A stretch of DNA of 64,000 nucleotides from Eleusine coracana subsp. coracana (taxonomy: Eukaryota; Streptophyta; Magnoliopsida; Poales; Poaceae), in the NCBI GenBank assembly GCA_032690845.1, contig CM064417.1:31936432-32000431 (forward strand). Reading direction: 5' to 3'. Position 1 is the first letter of the stretch, and the number at the start of each line of letters is the position of its first letter. The position numbers and the translations under genes are program-made. Below are positions 31,423-42,859 of this stretch, one piece after another. Below the pieces are notes generated by a model. That model was not told the DNA's origin, did not search any database, and saw only the letters and a program-made list of their open reading frames with translations.

Positions 31423-34296
31423 CTATGAAGGAGAAGAAGCATCATCTTCTAATTCTACTTCTGGAGTAGTTGGAGGAGAAGGAGCTGCAGGAGCAATGTC
31501 GACATTATCCACCAGGGCACGCGAAGTCTCTACCATGCAGTCGAGCAGCAGCTGGCATTGGTCAACTATATGTTTGGTGTTGAAGCCTTCCTTGACTTTG
31601 TCTAAGGGAAGCTCAGGACTCCAAGACTTACAGATCGCCAATACTTGACTCCCGGCTTCAACAGCCACCCGTTTGGTGTGTTGCTCGATTGCCTCGGATG
31701 CATTCTCCAGCAGATACTCCACCGAGTGTCCTGTCTGCTCGACTTGGTTGGCATGGATATAATCCAGAGCCTTCCGAGCGCTGTAAGACAAGGTTGTAGG
31801 ACCCACAAGAGGGTTAGAAGATGAAACCTACAAGAAGGATGATAAATAAAATAATGGAGAGCTTACTGGCAAGATTACTTTTGAAAGTCGTAGCACTGCC
31901 TTTGGAATGCTTCAGTTCTTCTTGGTCTCCTCCAAGTTCTTCTTCAAAAGGGCGTTTTTGGCATCTTACTCAGATAGCGTTTTGGTCAGCCCAACCTTCT
32001 CATTAGTTAGAGCGTCTAAGAACCTTTACTAATTTGAAGTGAGCTTTTCCATTTCCGCTATTCTATTCTGATGAGCTGAGAACACATGCAAGATTTTTAA
32101 TAAAGGATTCAATAGAAAGAGAAAGGCTTAAATATCTTTACCTTCATTATTCAATCAGCCCTGGTCTAACAGAATGGTGGCCTTCTTATATTCTACATGA
32201 AGGGTCTCCAGCACCTTTTGGGCCCTTTGGGACATCTGAGCTCAGACTGGAGAAATCAGAGTGATGTCTTGAGTCAGAAGATTTGCTGGATGTCAAGACA
32301 ACTCAAGAAGACTTCAAGAAATTACTTACCAATACCTTCAGCCTCAAGAGCATCTATCCTTGATTGCTCATCTTTAATCAGAGAGTAGAGTGGATTAAAC
32401 ACTTTGAATAAGCTTGAGGAAAAGTAAGATCCAGGTATTAATGTACATTGGACAGCTCTCGATGTTGCTAATCGAGCTCGAGGTTGGAAGCTTCAGGCCA
32501 CCATGTTGGCTTGTTGACCGACACAGCCTTATCCTTGCCCGGGGTTGGTGCTTTGGCGATCGACGCTGGAGCGACATCCTTGGGCACAACAAGAGTACTT
32601 GAAGACTTCACCACCCTAGTCTGCACACTTGATGGTGTGCTCACAGATTGAAGTGGGTCAGTCGGACGTGGCGCCAAAGTCGGGACTGGGTCCTTAGACA
32701 CGGAGACATTGGGTGTCTCGATCGACCGAGTAGTATGTTCACTACATACACTATTCAGAGTTGAAGATATGCTTTGGATAAAATTAATGAAGACATGAAG
32801 GTGTGAAGAAGCTTACTCAGAGGCTTGTTTGATTTTGATTTGGCTGACCTTCTTCTTCGTTGAAGTAGTCGTAGAATTAGAGTGCTTCATCTTGGAAGAA
32901 GACTTCGCCACCACCTCTGCAGTCTTGGTCGTTCGGCTCGGATGCTCCGACTGGCTTGAAGGTCGGTTGGAGGAGACTGGGGGGCTGCTGACTGACCGCT
33001 TGGGAGTGCTCTTGGACTTCATCTTCACCATCGTCCCCCCCCCCCCCCCCCCTTTGTGGTATTGCCGACGGTGGTTGGTTGTCATCTTCGCCCACTGGTG
33101 TGCGGTGGGCAAAATGACAGCTGTGATATTAGAGCCACCTACATCGCCGATTGGGTTAGTCTGATGCGCGCTCCTACCAATCGTCAAGCTTGACCCGGAG
33201 TGACCGGTCTGAGGTGAAGACTTGGGAGCATAGTCCACTCCCTCGGTATCAGTCGACGAGAGTGGAGGGTGAGATACAAAAGTGTCAAGAACCTACAAAT
33301 AAGCATGAAGACATTACTCACATAAATCATTTTACTAAGATTGAATATTTAAAAGACTAATTCTTACTTGGGCCCTATTAGTGCCCTTGTTGTATGCTGT
33401 TTTAATTAAGGCGTTTCCTGAGGGCCGACCGATTCGAACATTTTGCTTATGCATGCCTTGCGCAAAGTAGGGTTTGGTGGGTCGGGAACCTCTCTGGTCT
33501 CATCATCAGAGACATACTGCCATCTCGGATGGCTTTGTTGCTTGAGTGTTTGCACTCAGCGCAGAATAAAGCTCTTGGCAATGGTAACGCCATTGATCCC
33601 TTCCTTCTTCAATGTGGTGATCTTCTTCAACAATTCCTGCACTTGAGCGTCACTCGGATCTGGCTTCTCCGACCAGGAGAGTTGGGGGCTGGCCTTCGCG
33701 TCGGTGAAGTCCGAGATGACAGGAGGGGGATTGTCACAGTAGAACCATTCTTCTCGCCTAATCTTGTTCCCTGTGATCAGAGGAACATCGATGTATGCCT
33801 TCTTCCGCAGCTAGATTCCAACACCACTAATTGCTTCTTGGTTGGCGATCGATGGCAAAGGACAGAGGATGAAAAGATGGCAGAAGAGGGAGAAATGAGG
33901 CAGAATGCCCAAGAAAGCTTCACACAAATGCACGAAGATGGCAATGTGCAAGATAAAATTAGGATTGAGATTCACTAACTCAATCCCGTAGAAGAATAGG
34001 AGCCCGTGTAGAAAGCTGCAGCAAGGAACTCTGAAGCCTCGCTCAAAAAAAGAGCAAAAAACAACAATATGCTTATGGATTGGGAGGGGGTGAGCTTCAG
34101 ATTCAGGTATCTTCCAATTGAGGCACGCCTGCTCTGGCATGATGTCATCGATGACCATGGTGTTTAGCACTTTGGTGCTGATGGTGCTCTGGGAGAACTC
34201 ATGTAGCGGCTTTGAAATATCCAACTCCGGCAAGGAGGATTCGATAGTGATGACAACAGTGGAGGCCTTCGATCCCTTGATGAGCTTACGTGGCAT
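31423..34296 (-). pseudogene. Tat1 antisense extra ORF, multi-exon or broken
   Basis: Tat elements of grasses carry an extra ORF antisense to pol between pol and the 3' LTR; its function is unknown. Here the minus-strand start at 34296 opens 161 codons with a conserved block (FLHGLLFFYGIELVNLNP, FVHLCEAFLGILPHFSLF), which I recognise as the 'putative gypsy type transposon' domain. Further pieces follow in several frames: a Ser/Lys-rich segment near 33238-32813 and a helical, acidic-ended C-terminus (31806-31423: HSVEYLLENASEAI, PTTPEVELEDD). Some breaks may be introns, but stops such as the one near 33811 suggest decay. A C17 run lies near 33036-33052. Confidence 0.65.
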
Positions 34297-34510
34297 GGTG
34301 AGCTCGGATATGCGATGGATCTAGCGTGGTAATCCTAACCCTAGCTTCTTGAGCTCGGGGGCTTGGGCGTGATGAAAATCTACGGCGGCAGTGGAGGTTG
34401 ATGAACGCTAGAACAGGGGAGTGGAAGAGTTGCGAGGAAGCAGAGGATATGCGAGGGAGACGAAGCGCTTGAAATGGCGGAATGGAATTTATGTCATCCC
34501 GCCCTCACCC

Positions 34511-34517
34511 TTTTATA
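34511..34517 (-). promoter_or_regulatory. TATA box for the Tat1 antisense ORF
   Basis: On the minus strand GGTATAAAAGGG reads toward the ORF, 215 bases upstream of its ATG at 34296. This is a plausible independent promoter inside the element. Confidence 0.5.
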
Positions 34518-34519
34518 CC

Positions 34520-35163
34520 TTCGCTTTTGACCTAGTCATGGGGGACCAAGTGGGCCGACATGGGCTGTACAGTGTTGAATTGTCTATTTCTGAAGATTAA
34601 TTAAAACGGGTAGAAATCTTTCAAAAGATTCTTTGCTATCATTGAAAGTCTGAGTGTTAAACTCGGGGGCTTCTTTGATGAGACACTTTTACAAGATATA
34701 AATCCCCATATTTATGTGATTTGATGATCCCATAGCAGAGGATTTGATGGTCGTATGAGAATAAGTTTGATGGCTATGTTGTTGATTGACGTCAGTAATT
34801 AAAAAGCTAAAAATTAGGGGAAAAGCTATATTATGATTGATGTCCTTATAGCTAGTACGGGGTTATGATTGAGGTCATAAACTTTTCTTTGATTTTTACA
34901 TGATTGATGTCATGATCAAAGGTCACTCGGCTAAGGATCTATATCACTCTGTCTTTATAATCGATCGATCCTATTGATGTTGTGCAGACCGAATGCCTGG
35001 TTTGAAGAGTAGGATGATGACTGCTCAAGCTTGATGGTTTGAGTGAAAGTCTGTCTTTATATAACAAAATATGGATCTAAAATTATTAGATTCTTGCATT
35101 ATTTGTTAGTCTCCAAATTATACAAGAGTCAGGGGCTACACCAGATCAAGTGCACCTAGTCGA
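34520..35163. other. Tat1 region between antisense ORF and 3' end
   Basis: AT-rich, no gene recognised. A CTCGGGGGCTTC tract near 34660 resembles a polypurine tract, but no matching LTR starts there. Confidence 0.4.
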
Positions 35164-35168
35164 CACAC
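35164..35168 (+). other. Target site duplication of solo LTR, left
   Basis: CACAC, repeated at 36640-36644. The sequence is simple, but it sits exactly at both LTR ends. Confidence 0.75.
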
Positions 35169-36639
35169 TGTTGGCACTTCCCAAGTGCCCCTTTTATATG
35201 TGAATATTACCCCAATTAGAGCATAATTGATACTAATTTAGGCCATTTACCTATGATATTGTCTATATATTTGTATATGCGTTGTTTTGGAGCTTTATTG
35301 CAGAAATAGGTAAAATTGGTGATTAAAGTGATGCTGGAGAGGACAGGAGTCTAGAACCGACGAAAAGCACTGAAGAAGCCTAGTGCGCCGATCGGCGCAG
35401 TCCATGAGCCGATCGGCGCAAGGGTGTTTTGGCCACAGAAGTGACCGAGGCCCATTCCACATGTTTATGAAAGTTTTATCTGCGCAAGACACTTGAAGAT
35501 ATTTGCCTAGAAGATTTATGGAACTTCAAGATCTCGACGTGCAGTACAAGACTTTATCTCGAAGGAAAAAAGCCCACATGGCAGTTGTGGAAGACAGAGG
35601 AACTGACTCGGAGAAGAAACCAGAGAAGACACGGCTTGCACCGATCGGCGCAATCCTGCGCCGATCGGCGCAATCGCCTTATTTGCTAGAAATCGAGTCC
35701 TTTACGAGTAGAACCCCTATAAATACTTGTAAACCCTGGCTGCAGAGAGAGGAGGTGATAGAGGGACAACAGATCTGTGAGTTAGAGCCACCGGGCCTTG
35801 CCCCGTTAGAATAGATCTCTAGTTGAGTTTCAAGAACCATTGGTGTTAAGAGTTGATCCGTCAAGGTAGGCCATCTCGATGGGGATGAATCTTACTCTAT
35901 GTATCTTAAGGATGATTGAATATGTTGATGATGGTTTTGGTGATTTGTCTATCTTGATTCTATAATCATGCATGTGCTTATTCCAATTGCTTAGTTCTAG
36001 GCTAAGTAAGTTGATATTATCTTGATCGTGGTGATTAGGATAGTATTCGGACATTGTATTGATTATGGTTGCTTGATGATGCTAGTAGTGTGGTTTAGCG
36101 GTGACAGCACTAAGCCTGCACAGCACTATTGGATACTTGAGTAGGGTAAGATACTCACGCGATTAAGGGTTTCCTCTCGACAGCGATAAATCGAGAGCCG
36201 CTTAGAAAGCAGGGTGGTCTTATTCATTATAGATTTTCATTGATCTATGTAATTACCTATTATGATGCTATTTAATTAGACTTTCTGGTTACGATCTCAC
36301 TAGTAGATATCTGGTTACTCACTTAACAGCATAGGCTTATAAGGCATCTGGCAAACTTTGGCTTAGATTCACTAGTGTGCCGATCGGCTCAACTCCTGCG
36401 CCAATCGGTGCAACGACAGATTTACTGTCTGACGCACCTTTGCGCTGGCCAGTCCCCCTTCATGCAACCTGATTTCGACAGTAGCTTTGACTAGATCTTT
36501 TACTGTTAACTTTGTTTAATTATCCCTAAGGTCCTAGTAGATTCGATAAACCTTGGAATACTCAATTCAAGGGAAAAAGTGCTACAATCGTACACCGTCC
36601 TCTTGCGGTATATAAGTGGGTGCGTAGGTACGACCAACA
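35169..36639 (+). mobile_element. Solo LTR of an Athila-type element (1471 bp)
   Basis: It starts TGTTGGCACTTCCC and ends TACGACCAACA, with CACAC on both sides and no internal region. The ends resemble, but are not the same as, the Athila-like LTR at 22794. Three pairs of GCGCCGATCGGCGCA-type palindromes occur near 35384-35420, 35636-35673 and 36376-36413. Solo LTRs arise when the two LTRs of an element recombine. Confidence 0.85.
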
Positions 36640-36731
36640 CACACTAGATCTATAAGAAACTTCATTTGAAAGGTCTTCCTAATTTGTGACCTGTTCACAT
36701 GATTATCGAAGAAGAAGCACTCGAGGTCTGC
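36640..36731 (+). other. Tat1 3' end with eroded polypurine tract
   Basis: Continuation of Tat1 after the solo LTR. CTCGAGGTCTGC just before 36732 looks like an eroded form of the CTCGGGGGCTAC type tract that precedes Tat LTRs. Confidence 0.45.
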
Positions 36732-36746
36732 TGTTGAATACTTACA
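36732..36746 (+). repeat. Tat1 3' LTR, first 15 bp
   Basis: TGTTGAATACTTACA matches the start of the Tat1 LTRs at 4579, 8573 and 12639 with two or three changes. It is cut by the Tat2 insertion and continues at 62930. Confidence 0.7.
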
Positions 36747-37056
36747 TGTCGGTGTTTAGATCACCGACGAGTAGAATTTGTTCACAGGGTTGCGCGCATC
36801 GGGTTCGGTGATGGCTAAGCAAGGGGGCACGGGGGATTATACTGGTTCGGGGACGCCCCTTACGTCCAGTTCTAGAGCCTGCTTGTGTTACTTGCTCTGG
36901 TGAGGCGGTACAGCAGTGGTGAGAGAAGAGAACGCTCCAAGTCTCGGGTGCGAGTTGTGTGCGTGTGTTTGTGTGATTGCTATGGCTATGTGGTTAAGTC
37001 GTCTCCGCAGAGAAGGGAGTGGATCTCCCCTTTTATACTTCAAGGGGAAGGGCCCA

Positions 37057-37143
<87 letters not shown>

Positions 37144-38238
37144 TGTCTACACGTGTTGGGTTGGTGGTGGCGTGCCGAAGAAGGCGAACCATTTAGCTGG
37201 CAGCATGGTCTTTGGTCTTTGCGGGCCTTATCATCCTGATCGTGTGGCAGAGGGGCGGTACTACGTCCAGGCATGCCCCTGTTCTCCGTCATCGAGTCGA
37301 GTCCCCCCGTGCTCCTGTAGTCGGTGTGTTCTGTCGTGAGCGGGGAGGTGCAGCATGGGCTTTGTCACGTCATTCAAGCAGGGTTCAATCTAGCTGTCCC
37401 TCAAGCTGTCCTGCATTATTATCATTAGGCCTGCTGTTGCACGATGGCAGCACAGCAAACCTTGCCACGCCTGCCACCATCAGCGGGCGCTGGTGCTGAC
37501 GAAGAGGGCAGGTATCTGGAGGGATTTGACTCCTTGATATTGCGTTAGCGTAGTGGGCATGGCATTTAAGGTCGGGTGGTTGGTAGTTTTTGACCGTTGG
37601 CTCGCTCGACCCCCTCCGCCAAGGGTCGTTGTGTCGGGTTGCGTCTGTCCGGACCGGCTTGGATTTGAGTCCGTACCATCCGGACAAGGCAATCGAGCTT
37701 CTCCACCCTGCCACTTCTGGCCTGGCCAGGGTTCCCTCACCCCGTCCTGTCTGGGCTCAGGTCCCACTGATGGGAGTTGATGGAGGTAGTGTTTGACTAT
37801 TGATTGCAGGGGGGGGGGGAACACTGTTGTCGTGACAGTACTGGCTGCGGGGCGTTCGTCCTTTCCCTGAAGTGGATAGGTTTAGGCTAATGGCTGAGAC
37901 ATCCGCTTGGGAGTGTGAGCGGTGCCGACGCTCCGTTAGACGGAGCGATCTGCCCTCTTCCCCCTTGCGAGGGGTTGAGCAAGTCGTAGCGAATCCCCAA
38001 CCCCCACTGAGGGGTCGAGCGGGACGCGACTGGCCATCGACCACTCAGGAGTCGAGCAAATCGGGGTAATAGCGTGGCTTTTGCGGCTAAGGCCTGACTG
38101 CCGCGGGGATGCTTCCCGTGGGGGCCCATACGGGTGGCGCCTTGGTGGCGATCCTGCGGGCCCTTTTGAGTCCTTTTGAGTCTGGGGCATGTGAGCCTTA
38201 GGAGGTGCTACGTGGCACCCCGATATTTTCCCTCGACA
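36747..38238 (-). repeat. Tat2 3' LTR (minus orientation, 1492 bp)
   Basis: Plus-strand ends are TGTCGGTGTTTAG and ATTTTCCCTCGACA. It pairs with 61472-62929. On the minus strand a TATAAAA at 37037-37031 follows a (CT)n tract (GA repeat at 37062-37137 on plus). Confidence 0.9.
37062..37137. repeat. (GA)n microsatellite in Tat2 3' LTR
   Basis: About 76 bp of nearly pure AG/GA. The partner LTR has a shorter tract at 61786-61844. Confidence 0.95.
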
Positions 38239-38260
38239 GTAGCCCCCAAGCCCCCGTGCG
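38239..38260 (-). other. Tat2 polypurine tract
   Basis: On the minus strand CGGGGGCTTGGGGGCTAC runs directly into the LTR start TGTCGAGGG. This placement fixes Tat2 as a minus-strand element. Confidence 0.75.
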
Positions 38261-40684
38261 AGTCAGAGAGTCATTCGGGGGATTTCGACGCGGGTGCGGG
38301 CGGAAGGCACGAAGTCGCATGTGGGTTGCCTGGTTCACGTGAGAGAGGTGCGCACGAGCGCACCCGACGGGTGTAACCCCCAACCCAGAGGGGGAGGTTG
38401 GTCGAAACTCATGCTTCGACTTAACATGTTGTGGGAAGGTTTGGTCGTTCGTCCATCGGAGTGTGTGCGACCGCACCCATCAGGTGTAGCTCTCGAGCCA
38501 AAGGAGGTGTCCGAACGGACTTGTTCTTTGGCTGTTTGTGCCTAAAACAATTAGGGGGATGCCGTGGGACCCGGGTTCCTTGGTTTCCGTTCCCTGGGCC
38601 AGGAAGATGGCACGGGGTGTCATGGATGAGGGTTTGCCTGAAAAGGCGAGCCATGACACTGTTGGAACGACAGGTTTCTTGTCTCCTTTTGGCGTGCGGC
38701 GCGCAGGGGCATCTTTCGGTAGGGCCCAGATCTGCTGCGCGTCAGGGGAATCTAAGGCCGACGCCTTGCTTTAAGGCGAGTTCTCTTCTTTTTCCTTATG
38801 GCGCACTGCACGCGACATCGTTGGGGGCGCCAGGTGAACCTGCATCGGGTTCGGTGCCCGCGCAAGGAATCCGAGGCCTGGGCCTAGCTTGGCTATTGAA
38901 GGACACACCCAGGCGATGTTCTGCTTCATCCCCACACCTAGTTTTACACTCCACGCCTTGAGATGCCTGGGACGAGACTGACTCTTGCTTAGTGGTCCAT
39001 TGTTCTCATGACTGCCGGGTGCGACGATGTCCCTGGTGATGAGGACGGGGATGGAGACCCGCCGATGGCAAGTCCCCGGCAGCCCAGGTGTGGTGGCCCC
39101 ATCGGTTGTGGGAAGGTTGACTCAACTTCTATTGTGTCCTCCCCTGGTCAAGGTGAGATGGAGATAAAGGGGCCTTCACATGGAAGGTCGCCATGGCTTA
39201 TTAGGTCCCCTCGTGTTTATCCTTGGCGGTATCTGTAGGAGCGCAGTCAAGGAGAGGCGCCAGGCCAGACTCCCCACCAGCATGGGGCCCTTGGTCTTAA
39301 GAGGCGGCTCCGGCAACAACCGTACGGCATGGCCGGGCTGCTCGCCTTCTTCATTGGGAGAAAAGGCCAGCCTCAAATGAGGGCGTCCTTCCCCGACGAC
39401 GAAGCATTACACACGCTTTACCTCACATGTACCCACCGAGGTGCGAGTACTGCTTTTTCTTCATAGTAGACCCTCTGGGTCGATCTTTTCCTTTCTTCCC
39501 CCTTTTACTCGAGTAATTGATACTCGCATTGTAAAAGAGAAGAGAGGGAGTCTCTAAGATTCGGCCCTAAACGGTCTTGTAAGCAAAGAAGAACGAATGT
39601 GGCCCCGTCGTTGGGTCTCGTTTGGCGATATCATCCCTCGCGTCCCTGCTCGATGAAGACGGATCGATCGAGCGGCGGTTTTGACTTTTTTGTTTTCTCC
39701 CTCCACATCCTGTTCATGAGACGGAGGATAGAGCCCGGCCACGCTTTTGCCTCGGTGACTGAAGCATGGCTGCTCGATGAGCTGCTATCGGGTTCGTTTG
39801 AGTGAGGTCTTCGGTTCCATGTCGACGGGGTCCCACCGAACCAGCTGGTGGTCGACCTCATAAATCCGTCTTTCCGGCTCGACTGGTTGTCATGACCATT
39901 CGATAGGTCATGATGGCTAGCTGCCTCTCTTCGGGGAGATACCAAAGGTCGAGTTGGAGCGGGACTCAAATGCTACTCCGCGATGCCCACGACCCCTTGG
40001 GCGTCGGGGTGTTGGCCGCTAAATGTGCCCATCGCTCGTGCCCCTCACTCTATTCGCACTCTAGGCGACTGTCGAACCCGCTTGTGGGGCCAGCCTTAGA
40101 ACCTCGGCGCTGTCAGGCCGTCGAGGCAGTTTTTAGCCCCTTATCCTATCTTTCCTACATCCCTCGCCCCTTGCTAGGGTCGAGCGTCTTGCCTCGCGCC
40201 TCCGTTCCGTTCGTTGCTATTAGTCATCCGAGTCCGCCCGGGTCGGTCGCGTCTGTTGTGTCGAGGCCTGACCGATGGGGTCCACGTGTATTTCCTACTT
40301 CAGAATTCAAGGCGTGGCATGGGTCCTAAATCGGCTCCACACTGCCAGCTCCCACTACCCAAGTAAATAAGAGGGACTGAGTCGGTTACCTGACATCTGC
40401 GTCGTGGTGGCCCAAAGCACGGCGCGTGGTCGTTCCGTATTTTTTGGCGTGGCCATCGAAGTAACATTTCTTGCAATGATGTTAGTAGAGGTGGGCCCAC
40501 AGTGCGTGGAGCCGCTCGTAGAAGTCGAGAAATTTTCGGGATAGTGGGAAAGGTGGAGTTATGGAGGGGCGTAGGTTATCGTGTCCGTGCGCCATGCGGG
40601 GTGAGTGGTTGAGAGGCTTATCACCTAGCGAGTTGTGGGCGGATTTTTCGCAGTCAGTTGCGGCCGCACTCCTGGCTCGTCCTC
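38261..40684. other. Tat2 spacer between polypurine tract and antisense promoter
   Basis: About 2.4 kb of GC-rich DNA. Many open frames occur on both strands, as expected for such composition, and none carries a domain I recognise. It probably includes upstream control sequence for the antisense ORF. Confidence 0.45.
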
Positions 40685-40685
40685 C

Positions 40686-40693
40686 TATTTAAG
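40686..40693 (+). promoter_or_regulatory. TATA box for the Tat2 antisense ORF
   Basis: TATTTAAG, 99 bases before the ATG at 40785, on the plus strand and so opposite to Tat2 gag-pol. Confidence 0.5.
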
Positions 40694-40784
40694 CCTTGGG
40701 CGCCTCCTTTCGCCTTCCTTGTTTCCTCGCCCTTTTCTCTCCTTCGTGTCCAGCGACCTCGCCTGCTATAGCCTCGCCGCCGCA

Positions 40785-41758
40785 ATGTCTGTGTTTACTC
40801 GCTCCACGGTGATGAAGAAGGAGTTGGAGGGACTCGACGAAGCCGGGCTTCTCGCGCGCCTCACTAGAGTGAGGGAATGGGCAATGCCGGGGAACAAGAT
40901 GCGGTCAAAGCCCCCAAGGGGCTATGTGGTGTCGTCATCCCTTTCCACGAGCGCAGGCTCGGGCGGCCGGCGCACGAATTCCTCCGGGCGCTGCTCCACC
41001 ACTACAAGGTGAAGCTGTAGCACCTGAATCGCAACGGGATCCAGCACATCTCGACCTTCGTGGCCTTTTGTGAGGGGTTCCTTGGGATCCGGTGTAGGAT
41101 CACGGGCGAGAGCTTCCCGTGCACCATCGGGTGCATGGGGATTTGGCTTCGCTGCGAGCGCACGGGGGAGTACCTCTCGATGCCCACCCCGACCACCCAC
41201 TCGGGGTGGCACAAGAGGTGGTTCTACTTGCATAATGACGAGATCCATCCCCTCCCTAAGTTCACCGGCCGTGACATCGCCGAGGCTCGGGAGAGCTAGC
41301 ACCGGAGGAAGGGGAAGAGCGGGAAGAAATGGATCGAGAGCGCGCTCAGCACCATCGCTCACCTCAAGGAGTCCGGACTCGACAGTGCCGAAGTCGCCGG
41401 GTGGTATCACAAGCGATGGTTCACGCCGATGTGTCACCGCCTGCTCCCCATGTTCCTCGTCAATGCCGACAACCGCGGGGTGCCGGGAACGTGATGGTGG
41501 AGGATATGCTGCCTGACGATGTGGTGGCGAACTGGGTAAGGGAGGCCCTAGGGCCCAGCGCGCAGGCCTGGACCACTCTGAATAGGTAGGTGATGTGTCC
41601 TGACCCCCGAGCAGTCAATGTGGTAAGGATTCTTGTTCCTCTGCTGATGTAGTAACCACCGCCCCCACTTTCATTATTGTGACCACGTTTTGCCCTTGGC
41701 TTCTTTTCTCCCCTTTCTTTTTTGTAGTCCTAGTGGGTGTGTCTCATCCAGACCCCTT
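40785..41758 (+). pseudogene. Tat2 antisense extra ORF, 5' part
   Basis: ATG 40785 opens MSVFTRSTVMKKEL and a helical start (GLDEAGLLARL). The frame shifts by one base near 40925. In the new frame the conserved extra-ORF domain is clear: HLNRNGIQHISTFVAFCEGF, GWHKRWFYLHND, WIESALSTIAHL. Stops near 41022, 41297 and 41491 show decay. From about 41588 the sequence becomes T/C-rich and looks like an intron ending in a polypyrimidine tract. The Tekay element entered that tract at 41763/52904. The same domain lies at the start of the Tat1 antisense ORF. Confidence 0.7.
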
Positions 41759-41763
41759 CCCTT
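41759..41763 (+). other. Target site duplication of Tekay element, left
   Basis: CCCTT, repeated exactly at 52904-52908. Confidence 0.9.
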
Positions 41764-42859
41764 TGTAACAACCCTACTCCGAAAAGTAGAGTATGTCGTA
41801 CAGGATCGTCTCGGGAGATGGTTAATGAAGTAACCATACACAGCGTTCACACATGAACATTCATCATTTACAAGATGTATCACTTAGAGGAGTAATATTA
41901 CAAGTCCGGTGTTCAAATTAAGCTGAGTTTGAATTTGATACATAACATGAGTCCTTAGTACATATTACATAAATTTAGCGGAAGCGGTGAAACGACAAAA
42001 CACGACGTTGCCTATGTGAACCATGCCAGCCCTATGGCGATGGCTCACTCACCTTGGTTAGGAGAACTGGGGACCCATTCGATGGTCCAGTTTTGAGGCT
42101 CCTCCCCTTCCCACACAACCTTATTACAACAATCACAATAGGTCGCTTGAGGAAGACCTGAAAAACAGTATCAACACAAGGCCTGAGTATCTAACATACT
42201 CCGCAAGACTTACCCGTCAAAAGGTTTACTAAAACCGACTCCTAGCATGCAGGGGGCTGACCGGTTCATTTGATAGTTGCATAAAAAGCTCCTGTTAGTT
42301 CTATGCTGCACTTTCAGTTTCCTTAAACAAGATTTTACTTTGCTTATCGTAGGACACCGCTACGGTGAGTTTAGCTAACTGCTAAGACATGAATATAGTT
42401 AAGAGCAATACATCATAGCATTGTGTATCCCTAGCATAACTAAATTTCAGAAACTTAACCACAACTTTACTACTTAACATATCATTACCGCTGCTCGAAC
42501 AAGAGGTACTTCATATCCGAGGCTTAACCCGTGCACTCTCCAGCGGTCCTCGACCCGTGCATCCACCGTGCCATTCACTTCACCTCTGGATCGATGAGTA
42601 ATACCGTCCAACAATACGGCGCCCAAGTTACTAGGTTTACCAATTCCCATATAGAGGTATACACCTGGTACTGTTCAATACTTGTCCACGGGGTTGCAAT
42701 GACAGGTTCCCAAATTTTAACCAATTTCATTCTTCACGTGGATCATGATTGAATCAAGTGATCCCATAGTCTACTGTTGACTCCACTAATTTAAGCCGAG
42801 CAGTTGCTAACGAGAGGCTTACTGACGTAACTGAGTATAGGGCACAGTTTGTTTATGCA
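41764..42859 (-). repeat. Tekay 3' LTR, retaining only its last ~1.1 kb
   Basis: Plus-strand TGTAACAACCCTACTCC to GTTTATGCA matches 49204-50299 with roughly 13 substitutions. The partner LTR continues to 52903, so about 2.6 kb (the U3 side) is missing here, together with the polypurine tract. The junction with coding sequence is at about 42860. Confidence 0.85.

Noticed and set aside
34640..35163. Possible Tat1 3' LTR starting TGATGAGACAC after a CTCGGGGGCTTC tract
   Set aside because: No matching copy exists elsewhere in the window, whereas the true Tat1 LTR sequence starts at 36732.
36885..37339. Open frames of 100+ codons rich in Arg-Glu or Ser-Leu
   Set aside because: They are translations of the (GA)n microsatellite inside the Tat2 LTR on both strands.
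38261..40684. Many 60-176 codon frames on both strands
   Set aside because: Overlapping frames in GC-rich DNA without recognisable motifs; their number fits chance.
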